Shown piece after piece: positions 33,595-42,773 of a stretch of 64,000 nt of DNA. The notes beneath the pieces were generated by a model. That model was given only the letters and a program-made list of their open reading frames with translations, was not told the origin of the DNA and made no database searches. Source of the stretch: Parapedobacter luteus (lineage in GTDB: Bacteria; Bacteroidota; Bacteroidia; Sphingobacteriales; Sphingobacteriaceae); contig NZ_FUYS01000007.1 in assembly GCF_900168055.1 (NCBI RefSeq), positions 162,670-226,669 on the forward strand, written 5' to 3'. Positions within the stretch are counted from its first letter, which is position 1, and each line of letters begins with the position of its first letter. The position numbers and the translations under genes are program-made.

Positions 33595-34890
33595 ATGATA
33601 CCCATATTAGCAATAGAAAAGGCCGACAGGCAAACCATTAAACGGTTCCAGGAGGAACGGTTACGGGAAACGGTGGACTATCTGCGGCGCCATTCCCGTT
33701 ATTATCAGCGGCTGTTCAGTGACCACGGTATCGCGTGGGATGCTATTCGTACATTGGAAGATTTGGAACGGGTACCGGTCACCACCAAGGACGACCTGCA
33801 TCGTCACAACCCATTGTTCCGTTGCGTGGCCGCTGCGCAGGTTGCCGACTATGTGACCACTTCGGGCACTTCCGGTGATCCGGTTCTGCTGGCGCTTACC
33901 GATGCCGACCTTGATCGGCTGGCATACAACGAAAGCTTGTCCTATCAGTGCATGGGCATGGCCCGCGGCGAAACCATTCAGCTTACCACCACCATCGATC
34001 GGCGCTTTATGGCGGGCTTGGCATACTTCCTCGGTGCACGCAAAGCAGGAATAGGTATCGTGCGGGTGGGGTCGGGCGTGCCCGAGCTGCAATGGGATAC
34101 CATTGGGCGTGTACAGCCGGACGTGATCGTCTGTGTGCCTTCTTTCCTTCTTAAGCTGATTGAATATGCGGAAGCCAACGGCATCGATGTCAACAGGAGC
34201 AGCGTCAAAAAAGCACTTTGCATCGGTGAGCCGTTACGCACCTCCGATTTTGCGTTCAACCCGCTTGCGGAACGCATCCGAAGCAAATGGGATATCCAAT
34301 TGTTTTCCACGTATGCGTCTACCGAAATGGCCACGGCCTTTACGGAATGCGAATACGGCGTTGGTGGGCACCACCATCCGGAATTGATCATCACGGAATT
34401 CCTGGACGATGATAACCGGCCCGTGCCCGAAGGCGAGCCGGGCGAGCTGGTGATTACCACGCTGGGCGTGTCAGGGATGCCGCTGCTCCGCTTCAAGACC
34501 GGCGATATTGTGCAGCCGCATCATGAGCCATGCGCCTGCGGCCGTACCACCATGCGGCTCGGGCCGGTCATCGGACGTAAAAACCAGATGGTCAAATACA
34601 AAGGTACGACGCTCTATCCTCCGGCGTTATTTGACCTGCTTAACGGCGTGGAGGAGGTAGAAAATTACGTCATTGAAATCTCGTCTGATGAATTTGGCGA
34701 AGATGAAATCACCGTGAAGGTGGGTACCGCCGCCGTCTCGGACGAACTTATGCTGCGGATCAAAGACCGATTCCGCGCCAAGCTGCGCGTCAGCCCCAAG
34801 ATTATGTTCGTCGCCATCGAAGAAATCAATCGCATCAAGTTCCCCGAAAATTCGCGGAAGAGCATCACCTTTATTGACTATCGCCGGTGA
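33595..34890 (+). CDS. Aryl-acid AMP ligase (phenylacetate-CoA ligase family), likely 4-coumarate activating
   Basis: A 431-residue adenylating enzyme similar to PaaK. It has the phosphate-binding TSGTSGDP at 89-96, STEMATAF and the ribose/AMP-binding KTGDIVQPH, then a mobile C-terminal domain. It would activate 4-coumarate from the lyase and load it on CoA or an ACP to prime the polyene synthase. ATG follows the preceding stop directly. The gene overlaps the end of a convergent gene by 13 bases. Confidence 0.82.
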   Translation: MIPILAIEKADRQTIKRFQEERLRETVDYLRRHSRYYQRLFSDHGIAWDAIRTLEDLERVPVTTKDDLHRHNPLFRCVAAAQVADYVTTSGTSGDPVLLALTDADLDRLAYNESLSYQCMGMARGETIQLTTTIDRRFMAGLAYFLGARKAGIGIVRVGSGVPELQWDTIGRVQPDVIVCVPSFLLKLIEYAEANGIDVNRSSVKKALCIGEPLRTSDFAFNPLAERIRSKWDIQLFSTYASTEMATAFTECEYGVGGHHHPELIITEFLDDDNRPVPEGEPGELVITTLGVSGMPLLRFKTGDIVQPHHEPCACGRTTMRLGPVIGRKNQMVKYKGTTLYPPALFDLLNGVEEVENYVIEISSDEFGEDEITVKVGTAAVSDELMLRIKDRFRAKLRVSPKIMFVAIEEINRIKFPENSRKSITFIDYRR

Positions 34891-35930
34891 TTGGACGTCA
34901 GCAGCTCCAAGTCACTGATAAATCGGTCGCATACCGTTTTTGGCGTAGCCCATGAGGTGACCAGGCGTATCACCGTGTGTCCGTTCGCTATCTGTTCCCA
35001 GCGATGGAATAAGTAGTTTTTTGCCAGCTCATCGACGACGAGATCGGGCAGTATCGGAAACAACTGGTTGGACGCGGGAATTACCCGAAACGTATAGCCG
35101 AGCTTTTCTATGGCCGGCACCATGGAAAGTGCACACGCATTGGCATGGGCGGCGAGGTCGAAGATGAGATTGTCGCGAAACAACTCGCGGAATTGCAGGC
35201 CCAGTACCCTTCCCTTGGCAAGCATCGCGCCTTTTTGCTTAAGGTAGTGCTTAAACCCTGTTTTGAGTTCAGGATGTGTGATGACGATGGCTTCGCCCAG
35301 CAAAGCGCCGTTTTTTGTGCCGCCGATATAAAAAGCGTCTGTCAGTTCAGCCACATCCTGCAAGGTCAAATCGTTGCCCGGCGCAGTAAGTGCCGCAGGG
35401 AGGCGGGCGCCATCGAGGTAGAGGTACCAACCCTGTTCACGGCAAAACGCAGACAGCGCCGTCAATTCTGCCTTACTATATACCGTGCCCAATTCCGTCG
35501 TATTGGAAATATAGACCATTCTGGGCTGTGTACTGCCCACGACATTGAGTTGGGCCAGCAGTGGCGAGAGGTGCGCCACGTCCAATTTGCCGTCGGCCGT
35601 GCTGATGGCCTCTACCCGATGTCCGGAAGCTTCGATAGCGCCCCCTTCGTGGCCATTGATGTGCCCGGTTTGTGCCGATATGACCGACTCATATGAGCGC
35701 AGCGCCGCCGCAATGACGATGAGGTTGGCCTGCGTACCACCCGAAACGAAGTGGATGTCGGCATCCTGGTCGGGGATAAGCTGCTTAATCAGGTCTTTCG
35801 CCTCGATGGAGTAGTCGTCATGGCCATAGCCGATCTGTTGCGATAAGGAGGTTTCCTGAAGTGCCTTTAAGATCTGGGGATGGCATCCCTCGCTGTAGTC
35901 ATCCCTGAAATAGTAACGGTATGGGTTCAT
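34878..35930 (-). CDS. Threonine aldolase-like PLP enzyme (beta-eliminating lyase family)
   Basis: A 350-residue fold-type I PLP enzyme with the Schiff-base Lys206 in YIGGTKNGALLGE, HFVSGGTQANL for cofactor phosphate binding and LYLDGARLPAA with the PLP-pyridine Asp. Low-specificity threonine aldolases have this pattern; it would cleave threonine or related beta-hydroxy amino acids to glycine plus aldehyde. ATG 35930 removes an upstream extension that shadows the MBL gene. It is probably outside the pigment pathway. Confidence 0.85.
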   Translation of the reverse strand: MNPYRYYFRDDYSEGCHPQILKALQETSLSQQIGYGHDDYSIEAKDLIKQLIPDQDADIHFVSGGTQANLIVIAAALRSYESVISAQTGHINGHEGGAIEASGHRVEAISTADGKLDVAHLSPLLAQLNVVGSTQPRMVYISNTTELGTVYSKAELTALSAFCREQGWYLYLDGARLPAALTAPGNDLTLQDVAELTDAFYIGGTKNGALLGEAIVITHPELKTGFKHYLKQKGAMLAKGRVLGLQFRELFRDNLIFDLAAHANACALSMVPAIEKLGYTFRVIPASNQLFPILPDLVVDELAKNYLFHRWEQIANGHTVIRLVTSWATPKTVCDRFISDLELLTSNHRR

Positions 35931-35946
35931 TGTTGTTTGTCGTTTG

Positions 35947-36726
35947 CTAATCGGCGGCCTCCACCAGCCGGTAGCCGCCGTTTTCTTTTTGCTGAGGCCG
36001 GCCGATGGCAATGTTGGTGGAGTGGTACATCAAAAAAATCCACCCTTCCTTACTTCCCTGCTCCCAATATTGCTGGCGCAGCCCCATGGATTTGCGGCCG
36101 TCATAGTCGTATTTTGCTGCAAACTGCCGGAAAAACTGCTCCGGCTCGGGAGCTTCGTCGCCTCCGAAAAAGTAATGCTCGCCACCGGTACGGATATGAA
36201 AAACCTGGTGATGGGGTGTATGGCCGCCCGATACTTCGTAACTGATTTCGTTGTTCAGCACACCGTCGCCCGCAACGAGCAGCAAATTGCCGCTGCGTTG
36301 CAGCACATCAAAGATTTCGGTCCGGTACGAATCGGATTTGCCGCTGTAAGCATCCTCCCATTCACCTTCCTGTATGACATACTCGGCATCGGGAAAGGCC
36401 AGCCTGAATGTTCCATCCTGTTCCATGGCCATTCCGCTTGCATGGTCTTTATGGAGGTGCGACAGCAGCACGTACCGTACGTCACCGGGGTCAAAGCCGG
36501 CCTTTCGGATGTTGTCATGGAGTTGCAGGCCGCCATCGGCATTGACATGGCCGATGCCAGTATCGAGCAGCAGCAATCCGTTTGCCGATTCGATTAAAAA
36601 TGGATGTACATGGATAAACAGCGACCCCGGACGGTCTTTCTTACTGTCTTTGCTTGCGTCAAATGGAATGAATTTTTTGGACGAATCTACGGAAAATGAA
36701 CCTTCGAATAAGGAATGTGCTTGCAT
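35947..36726 (-). CDS. MBL-fold metallohydrolase
   Basis: A 259-residue metallo-beta-lactamase-fold enzyme. The zinc motif LSHLHKDHASG (His90, His92, Asp94, His95), His169 in SGGHTPHH and GGDEAPEPE are present, so a dinuclear metal site is likely. The substrate is unknown; lactonases and quorum-quenching enzymes share the motif. It has its own promoter (TTTG-N19-TAAGTTTG). The downstream threonine-aldolase gene starts 17 bases after its end, so they form an operon. Confidence 0.8.
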   Translation of the reverse strand: MQAHSLFEGSFSVDSSKKFIPFDASKDSKKDRPGSLFIHVHPFLIESANGLLLLDTGIGHVNADGGLQLHDNIRKAGFDPGDVRYVLLSHLHKDHASGMAMEQDGTFRLAFPDAEYVIQEGEWEDAYSGKSDSYRTEIFDVLQRSGNLLLVAGDGVLNNEISYEVSGGHTPHHQVFHIRTGGEHYFFGGDEAPEPEQFFRQFAAKYDYDGRKSMGLRQQYWEQGSKEGWIFLMYHSTNIAIGRPQQKENGGYRLVEAAD

Positions 36727-36754
36727 GTTTTTATCTTTACCCCTTCGTAGTGTA

Positions 36755-36785
36755 CAAACTTAGCTAAATTTGCCTTGTTTGCAAA
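36755..36785 (-). promoter_or_regulatory. Promoter of the MBL gene, overlapping a divergent minus-7 element
   Basis: On the minus strand TTTG (36785-36782), 19 bases, then TAAGTTTG (36762-36755): a full consensus match. The plus strand has TAAATTTG at 36765-36772, so the two minus-7 elements stand back to back as CAAACTTAGCTAAATTTG. The plus-strand one lacks a clear minus-33 element. RecJ starts 159 bases downstream. Confidence 0.65.
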
Positions 36786-36930
36786 TTATTCATACGTGCA
36801 TGCTTCATCAGGCATTCATGAGCGCTGCGCAGTTTATTCGCCGCGGTCTGCCTTCATTGGTGCCCATGAATGCTGCGCAATTACCGATCGCTCCTTTGCC
36901 ATGGAGAGACAGCTTTTATAGAGGAAACAT

Positions 36931-38631
36931 ATGCAGAAAAAGTGGGCAATTGCTTCTTGCAGCAACCGGGCAGCATCGCAGAGACTCCGCGAGGAGTTGG
37001 GCATCAGTGCGGTATTGGCTGATTTGCTGGCCAATCGGGGAGTCGCGCATTTTGAAGATGCCCGGCGGTTTTTCCGTCCGGATCTGTCCCTGTTGCATGA
37101 TCCCTTTCTGATGCGTGATATGGATAAGGCCATCGCCCGCATCGAGCAGGCCATCGGGAATAAGGAGAAGGTACTTATCTATGGCGACTACGATGTAGAT
37201 GGCACCACGGCCGTGGCCGTGGTGTACAGCTTTTTCCGGCAATTTCATTCGCGGTTGGAGTTTTATCTGCCTGATCGCTATGCCGAAGGGTATGGGATAT
37301 CATTTCAGGGTATCGATTACGCGGCCGAAAATGGCTTCACGCTTATCATTGCGTTGGATTGTGGCATTAAGGCATTGGATAAGGTCGCTTATGCGCGCGA
37401 AAAGGGTATCGACTTTATTATCGGAGACCACCATCTTCCCGGGCCACTTCTTCCCGAGGCGGTGGCCGTGCTTGATCCCAAACGTTCGGATTGCCCGTAT
37501 CCTTACAAAGAGTTGCCCGGATGCGGTATCGGCTTCAAGATTATCCAGGCCTTCATCCAGAAAAACAACATGGACATCAACCAGTGTTACCAGTACCTGG
37601 ATCTGGTTGCGGTTGGCATCGCTTCAGACATCGTACCCATTACCGGTGAAAACCGGATACTAACCTACTTTGGCCTTCAGAAACTCAACAGCAATCCCTG
37701 TTGCGGGCTGCAATCGTTGATTGATCTGTCTACCCATCGGAGCGGCCATTTTACCGTCAACGACATTATTTTCCAGATCGGGCCGCGCATCAACGCCGCC
37801 GGTCGGATAGATCACGCCAAAGACGCGGTGAAACTACTGATCAGTAAGTCCCTGCAGGAAGCGGCCGTTTACAGTAGCAGCATCGATGAGCAAAATTCGC
37901 AGCGGAAGGATTTCGATTTGCGCATCACGGAGGAGGCGCTTGCCATTATCGATGGCGATGAGGTGCTGCAACAACGGAAATCTACCGTGGTTTTTCGGCC
38001 CGATTGGCACAAAGGGGTCATCGGCATCGTGGCCACGCGCTTGACCGAAAAGTACTACCGGCCTACCGTAGTGCTTACACAGACGAATGGCCACGTGTCC
38101 GGCTCGGCACGCTCGGTGGTGGGATTCGACCTCTACGAGGCACTGAACGCCTGCAGCGACTTGCTTGACCAGTTCGGCGGGCATAAGTATGCCGCCGGAC
38201 TCACCATGAAACCAGAAAATATCGCACAGTTCGAACAGCGTTTTGAGGAAGTTGTGGCAGCGAGCATCCTGCCCGGTATGCTCCAGCGGGAGATGCTCAT
38301 TGATGCAATCCTGGAGCTATCGGATATTGATGCCAAATTTTTCCGTATTTTGCGGCAATTCGAGCCATTTGGCCCGCAGAATGAGGCGCCGCTTTTCGTG
38401 AGTAAAAAAGTGCAGGCCTGCGGACCTGCCATGGTGGTGGGGGGAAGCCACTTGAAGATGTCCATCAGGCAGAAGAATACGGCAGTGTTTGACTGTATCG
38501 GATTTGGATTGGGTGCATACGCCGAAGCCATCAACACGGGCAGGCCGTTTGATGTCTGCTATGCGGTTGAAGAGAACGTATGGCGCGATAAACGAAGTAT
38601 CCAATTGAATGTGAAAGACATCCGGATTTAG
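36931..38631 (+). CDS. recJ: Single-stranded-DNA-specific exonuclease RecJ
   Basis: A 566-residue RecJ, a 5'-3' exonuclease in recombination and repair. The DHH-family metal motifs are visible: YGDYDVDGTTA near residue 88, GDHHLPG near 163 and the C-terminal GGHKYAAGLTM (DHHA1 domain). An oligonucleotide-binding fold follows. AGAGGAAA stands just upstream of ATG 36931 as a plausible ribosome-binding site, which supports this start. The length is usual for the family. Confidence 0.93.
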   Translation: MQKKWAIASCSNRAASQRLREELGISAVLADLLANRGVAHFEDARRFFRPDLSLLHDPFLMRDMDKAIARIEQAIGNKEKVLIYGDYDVDGTTAVAVVYSFFRQFHSRLEFYLPDRYAEGYGISFQGIDYAAENGFTLIIALDCGIKALDKVAYAREKGIDFIIGDHHLPGPLLPEAVAVLDPKRSDCPYPYKELPGCGIGFKIIQAFIQKNNMDINQCYQYLDLVAVGIASDIVPITGENRILTYFGLQKLNSNPCCGLQSLIDLSTHRSGHFTVNDIIFQIGPRINAAGRIDHAKDAVKLLISKSLQEAAVYSSSIDEQNSQRKDFDLRITEEALAIIDGDEVLQQRKSTVVFRPDWHKGVIGIVATRLTEKYYRPTVVLTQTNGHVSGSARSVVGFDLYEALNACSDLLDQFGGHKYAAGLTMKPENIAQFEQRFEEVVAASILPGMLQREMLIDAILELSDIDAKFFRILRQFEPFGPQNEAPLFVSKKVQACGPAMVVGGSHLKMSIRQKNTAVFDCIGFGLGAYAEAINTGRPFDVCYAVEENVWRDKRSIQLNVKDIRI

Positions 38632-38690
38632 CTATTACGATTATAGATTTACATTGACTTAAAATCATCGCCGGAAGGGCAATTTGAGCT

Positions 38691-39425
38691 ATGATATTAA
38701 AAGCAGAAAACCTCATTAAGAAATACCGGCAGCGGACGGTAGTCAATGACGTCTCTTTTGAGGTTGCTCAGGGGGAGATTGTGGGCCTGCTCGGTCCAAA
38801 CGGAGCGGGTAAAACCACATCGTTTTACATGATTGTGGGGCTTATCAAACCCAACGATGGGCATGTATACCTGGATGGCGAAGAGATTACCGAAGATCCG
38901 ATGTATCGCAGGGCGCAAAAGGGCATCGGTTACCTGGCGCAGGAAGCTTCGGTATTTCGCAAGCTGTCCGTAGAAGACAACATCATGGCGGTGTTGGAGA
39001 TCCACCATAAAGACAAAGCGGCGCGTAAGGACCGACTGGAAGAACTACTGGCCGAATTCAGCCTCAATAGGGTCCGTAAAAACCGCGGCGACCTGCTTTC
39101 CGGTGGTGAGCGCCGCCGCACCGAGATCGCCCGGGCGCTGGCTGCCAATCCAAATTTCATCCTATTGGATGAACCGTTTGCCGGCGTAGACCCTATCGCA
39201 GTGGAAGAAATACAGACCATTGTTTCCAAGCTCAAGCACCGCAACATCGGCATTTTGATCACCGATCACAATGTGCAGGAGACGCTGTCCATCACCGATC
39301 GCGCTTATCTGCTCACCGAAGGTAAAATCATGCTGGCGGGTACACCGGAAGAAATAGCCGTCAATGAGATGGCCCGGAAATTTTACCTGGGCCGCAATTT
39401 TGAGCTGCGAAGGAAAAAACTTTAA
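38691..39425 (+). CDS. lptB: LPS export ABC transporter ATP-binding protein LptB
   Basis: A 244-residue ATPase with Walker [11 protein letters not shown]-loop [13 protein letters not shown], signature [16 protein letters not shown], Walker [14 protein letters not shown] and the His switch TDHNVQETL. These match LptB closely. With LptFG it drives lipopolysaccharide from the inner membrane to the LptC/A bridge. It is followed two bases later by the GH3-family gene. Confidence 0.92.
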   Translation: MILKAENLIKKYRQRTVVNDVSFEVAQGEIVGLLGPNGAGKTTSFYMIVGLIKPNDGHVYLDGEEITEDPMYRRAQKGIGYLAQEASVFRKLSVEDNIMAVLEIHHKDKAARKDRLEELLAEFSLNRVRKNRGDLLSGGERRRTEIARALAANPNFILLDEPFAGVDPIAVEEIQTIVSKLKHRNIGILITDHNVQETLSITDRAYLLTEGKIMLAGTPEEIAVNEMARKFYLGRNFELRRKKL

Positions 39426-39427
39426 CC

Positions 39428-40939
39428 ATGGCCTTTATCAATTCGATATTCACCTGGATCATGAAAAAGCGTATCCACCAGATCGAGCTTTTCATGAAAT
39501 ATCCGCATGAAGTGCAGGATGAATGGTTCCAAAGCCTCATCGCCACTGCCGAAGCCACCGAGTGGGGCAAAAAATACGATTACAGTTCTATTCTGACGCC
39601 CGAGACGTATAAGGAACGAGTTCCGATACAGGACTATAACAGCCTGAAGCCCTATATCGACCGCATGATCAAGGGCGAGCAGAATATCCTGTGGCCTTCC
39701 GACGTGAAGTGGTTTGCCAAGTCGTCGGGAACCACGGCCGATCGCAGCAAATTTATCCCGGTGAGCGAGGAGGCCCTGGAAGACTGCCATTTCCAGGGCG
39801 GCAAGGACATGCTGACGGTATACTGCCACAACCGGCCGGATACGAAAATCCTGACGGGCAAAGGGGTGGTATTGGGCGGCAGCTCGCAGATCAATAGCTT
39901 CAATTCCGATTCGTACTACGGCGATCTTTCTTCCATCCTTATCCGAAACCTGCCCTTTTGGGCGGAGTTTCACCGGACACCGGACGTCGAGACCACATTA
40001 AACCCCAATTTTGAAGAAAAAATTGAGAATGTCGCCCAGATAACGATCCATGAAAATGTCACAAACCTGTCGGGCGTGCCCACCTGGAATGTCGTGCTGG
40101 CCAAGCGCATCCTTGAAATCACAGGCAAAGACAACCTATTGGAAGTGTGGCCGAACCTGGAGTTCTACAGCCACGGGGGCGTGAGCTTCAAACCCTACCG
40201 CGAGCAGTTCAAGAAACTCATCCCTTCGGATACGATGTATTACCTGGAAAATTATAACGCTTCAGAAGGTTACTTCGCGCTGCAAGACCAATCGGATTCG
40301 GAGGATTTATTGCTGATGCTCGACTATGGGATTTATTATGAATTCCTTCCCATGGAAAATCTATTTGAAGAGCACCCCAAAACGCTGGCCCTTCATGAAG
40401 TGGAACTGGGCAAAAATTATGCGCTCATTATATCGACCAATGCGGGGTTGTGGCGTTACATGCTGGGCGATACCGTCAAGTTTGTCAGTTTGCATCCCTA
40501 TCGGATACAGATTACGGGCCGTACGAAGCAATACATCAACACGTTCGGCGAAGAGGTCATCGTGGACAATGCCGATGATGCGCTGAACGAGGCATGTAAA
40601 GAGACCGGTGCCTCCATTCGCGACTATACGGCGGGACCGGTCTACTTCAGGGAAGGCGAGGCCGGCGCACACGAGTGGATTATCGAATTTGAAGAGCAAC
40701 CCGATGATTTCGATAAATTCTGCAAGGTGCTTGACACCACCTTACGGGCGGTCAACTCAGACTACGATGCCAAGCGGTTCAATGATCTGGCATTGCGTTT
40801 CCCCATTATTCACCGCGCACCTGATGGCACATTCTACCGGTGGATGAAATCGCGTGGGAAGCTTGGCGGGCAGAATAAAGTGCCCCGCCTGGCCAATGAA
40901 CGTACTTATATCGATGATATCCTGAAGCTGCTGCGGTAG
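39428..40939 (+). CDS. GH3 auxin-responsive promoter family protein (acyl-amide-synthetase-like)
   Basis: A 503-residue protein of the GH3 family, relatives of plant acyl-acid-amido synthetases. ATP-binding motifs are SSGTTADRSKFIPVS (about 98-112), YNASEGYFA and ISTNAGLWRYMLGD. Bacteroidota have one copy near lptB or der in many genomes; its substrate is not known. The start is two bases after lptB, so they are co-transcribed. Confidence 0.85.
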   Translation: MAFINSIFTWIMKKRIHQIELFMKYPHEVQDEWFQSLIATAEATEWGKKYDYSSILTPETYKERVPIQDYNSLKPYIDRMIKGEQNILWPSDVKWFAKSSGTTADRSKFIPVSEEALEDCHFQGGKDMLTVYCHNRPDTKILTGKGVVLGGSSQINSFNSDSYYGDLSSILIRNLPFWAEFHRTPDVETTLNPNFEEKIENVAQITIHENVTNLSGVPTWNVVLAKRILEITGKDNLLEVWPNLEFYSHGGVSFKPYREQFKKLIPSDTMYYLENYNASEGYFALQDQSDSEDLLLMLDYGIYYEFLPMENLFEEHPKTLALHEVELGKNYALIISTNAGLWRYMLGDTVKFVSLHPYRIQITGRTKQYINTFGEEVIVDNADDALNEACKETGASIRDYTAGPVYFREGEAGAHEWIIEFEEQPDDFDKFCKVLDTTLRAVNSDYDAKRFNDLALRFPIIHRAPDGTFYRWMKSRGKLGGQNKVPRLANERTYIDDILKLLR

Positions 40940-40955
40940 CGCCAGAGAAAAATTA

Positions 40956-40985
40956 TTGGACTCCCGTTCCTTATCCGTAACTTTG
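40956..40985 (+). promoter_or_regulatory. Promoter of der
   Basis: TTGG at 40956-40959, an 18-base spacer and TAACTTTG at 40978-40985. ATG 40993 lies seven bases downstream, so the transcript is leaderless or nearly so. Confidence 0.6.
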
Positions 40986-40992
40986 TAGCCTT

Positions 40993-42294
40993 ATGGCAAA
41001 TATTATTGCAATTGTAGGACGGCCTAACGTTGGAAAATCCACCCTTTATAACCGCTTAACGGAAAGCCGCAAGGCTATCGTGGATGATTTCAGCGGCGTG
41101 ACGCGCGACCGCCATTACGGACAGGGTGAGTGGATCGGTAAAAAATTCACGGTTGTCGATACCGGCGGTTATGTGCACGGGTCTGACGACGTATTTGAGT
41201 CGGCTATACGGGAGCAAGTGCTCATCGCCATCGAAGAGGCATCGGTCATTCTGTTTATGGTGGATGTGACCACAGGCATTACGGATTTGGATGATGCCAT
41301 AGCCGACGTCCTGAGGCGCAGCAAAAAGCCGGTATTTGTGGTGGTCAACAAAGTAGACCATCCGCTTTTGCAGCAGGAGGCGACCATTTTCTACAGCTTC
41401 GGGCTGGGCGAGATTTATCCGGTTTCTTCCATCACCGGATCAGGAACCGGCGAACTGCTGGACGAAGTGGTGACGCATTTCCAGCAGGAGGAGGCCGAGG
41501 AAGACGAACGTCCGAAATATACCATCGTCGGCAGGCCCAACGTGGGCAAGTCGTCGCTTATCAATGCCTTAGTGGGGAAGGAGCGCAACATCGTGACGCC
41601 CATCGCAGGCACCACGCGTGATTCCATCCGCATCCATTATAACCAGTACGGGCACGATTTTGTGCTTATTGACACGGCCGGATTGCGGCGCAAAACCAAG
41701 GTAAAGGAAAATATCGAGTTTTACTCCGTGATGCGTACCATCAAGGCTCTTGAAGAATCGGACGTTGTCATCCTCATGCTGGATGCCACGGAAGGCATCG
41801 AAGCGCAGGATATCAATATTTTCCACTTGGCCGAAAAGAACCGTAAGGGCGTGGTCATCCTGGTCAACAAATGGGACCTGATCGATAAGAACAACAAGAC
41901 CACCAAAGTGTTCGAAGAGCTCATCCGGGAGAAAATAGCCCCGTTTACAGACGTACCCATTATCTTTACTTCGGTAACCGAAAAGCAACGGATTTTCAAA
42001 GCCATCGAAGCCGCTTCCAACGTTTATCAAAACAAGGTCAAGAAAATACCAACCTCGAAGCTGAACGATGTGATGTTGCCCATTATTGAGAACTATCCAC
42101 CTCCAGCCATCAAAGGCAAATACATCAAAATCAAGTATGCCACGCAAATCGCCGGCAAGTCACCGATGTTTGCCTTTTTCTGTAACTTGCCTCAATATAT
42201 CAAAGAGCCTTACAAGCGCTTCGTCGAAAATAAGCTGCGTGAACATTTCGATTTTGAAGGCGTTCCCGTACAGGTGTATTTCCGGCAGAAATAA
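40993..42294 (+). CDS. der: Ribosome-associated GTPase Der
   Basis: A 433-residue tandem GTPase that assists 50S subunit maturation. Two complete G domains are visible: GRPNVGKST at about 7-15 and GRPNVGKSS at about 177-185, each with DTGGY or DTAGL switch II and NKVD or NKWD specificity motifs. A KH-like C-terminal domain ends in VQVYFRQK. The last 93 bases recur at 59368-59460. The gene appears intact and presumably functional. Confidence 0.95.
   Translation: MANIIAIVGRPNVGKSTLYNRLTESRKAIVDDFSGVTRDRHYGQGEWIGKKFTVVDTGGYVHGSDDVFESAIREQVLIAIEEASVILFMVDVTTGITDLDDAIADVLRRSKKPVFVVVNKVDHPLLQQEATIFYSFGLGEIYPVSSITGSGTGELLDEVVTHFQQEEAEEDERPKYTIVGRPNVGKSSLINALVGKERNIVTPIAGTTRDSIRIHYNQYGHDFVLIDTAGLRRKTKVKENIEFYSVMRTIKALEESDVVILMLDATEGIEAQDINIFHLAEKNRKGVVILVNKWDLIDKNNKTTKVFEELIREKIAPFTDVPIIFTSVTEKQRIFKAIEAASNVYQNKVKKIPTSKLNDVMLPIIENYPPPAIKGKYIKIKYATQIAGKSPMFAFFCNLPQYIKEPYKRFVENKLREHFDFEGVPVQVYFRQK
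42201..42293. repeat. Left copy of the 93-bp direct repeat (3' end of der)
   Basis: Identical to 59368-59460 except T42240 against G59407, which is synonymous (Arg codon). The repeat runs from the CAAAGAGCC stretch to the first two bases of the stop codon. The stop is TAA here and TAG at the right copy. Confidence 0.9.
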
Positions 42295-42309
42295 ATGGAA
42301 GCGAATACG

Positions 42310-42754
42310 CTATCCGCTATCGGTTCCGAAAGAACTGGTCGTAAGGTCTACCAAAAAAGCATCCAGTGCCTTTGTAGGCCGGCCATCGTCGCCCCAAGCG
42401 CTTAGTGGATACCTGCTCCAGCTCCGGGCGCCCTGCGGTTCCCAGTAGATTACCCCAAGCCCTTTCCCGTTGGGCACTTCCTTTACTTTCTGCTGTACAG
42501 CCACCAGCATGTCGTAAGTGTTTTGGGCTTGATTGTCCTCGCCACCCACTTCGACAACCATCACTTCCTTTCCATAGCGTTTTGAGATGTTATTCATGTT
42601 GGCTGCCAGATCGTCTATGGATAACGTATAATCCGGCTTACCCTCCAGCCACCAGGGATAATACGACAATCCGATCACATCGTACTTAGCGCCGTGCTTA
42701 CGGGCATTATCAAACCAATTACGAAGCGTGCGCCCTAGTTGGAGGCAACCCTAC
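42310..42754 (-). pseudogene. C-terminal fragment of a GH53 endo-beta-1,4-galactanase
   Basis: On the minus strand the open frame from about 42754 reads LRNWFDNARKHGAKYDVIGLSYYPWWL in pieces and continues to a TAG at 42310-42312. It includes VMVVEVGGE with the catalytic nucleophile Glu of GH53 and VIYWEPQGARSW. The N-terminal half with the acid/base Glu is absent, and a TAG precedes the fragment. It lies 16 bases from the der stop and directly after the HTCS gene. It is a dead remnant at the left end of the island. Confidence 0.8.
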
Positions 42755-42773
42755 ATCGCCGAAAAGAGGCTGC

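Noticed and set aside
35944..36597. A 217-residue plus-strand frame opposite the MBL hydrolase
   Set aside because: Antisense to a gene with intact zinc motifs; the peptide has no domain.
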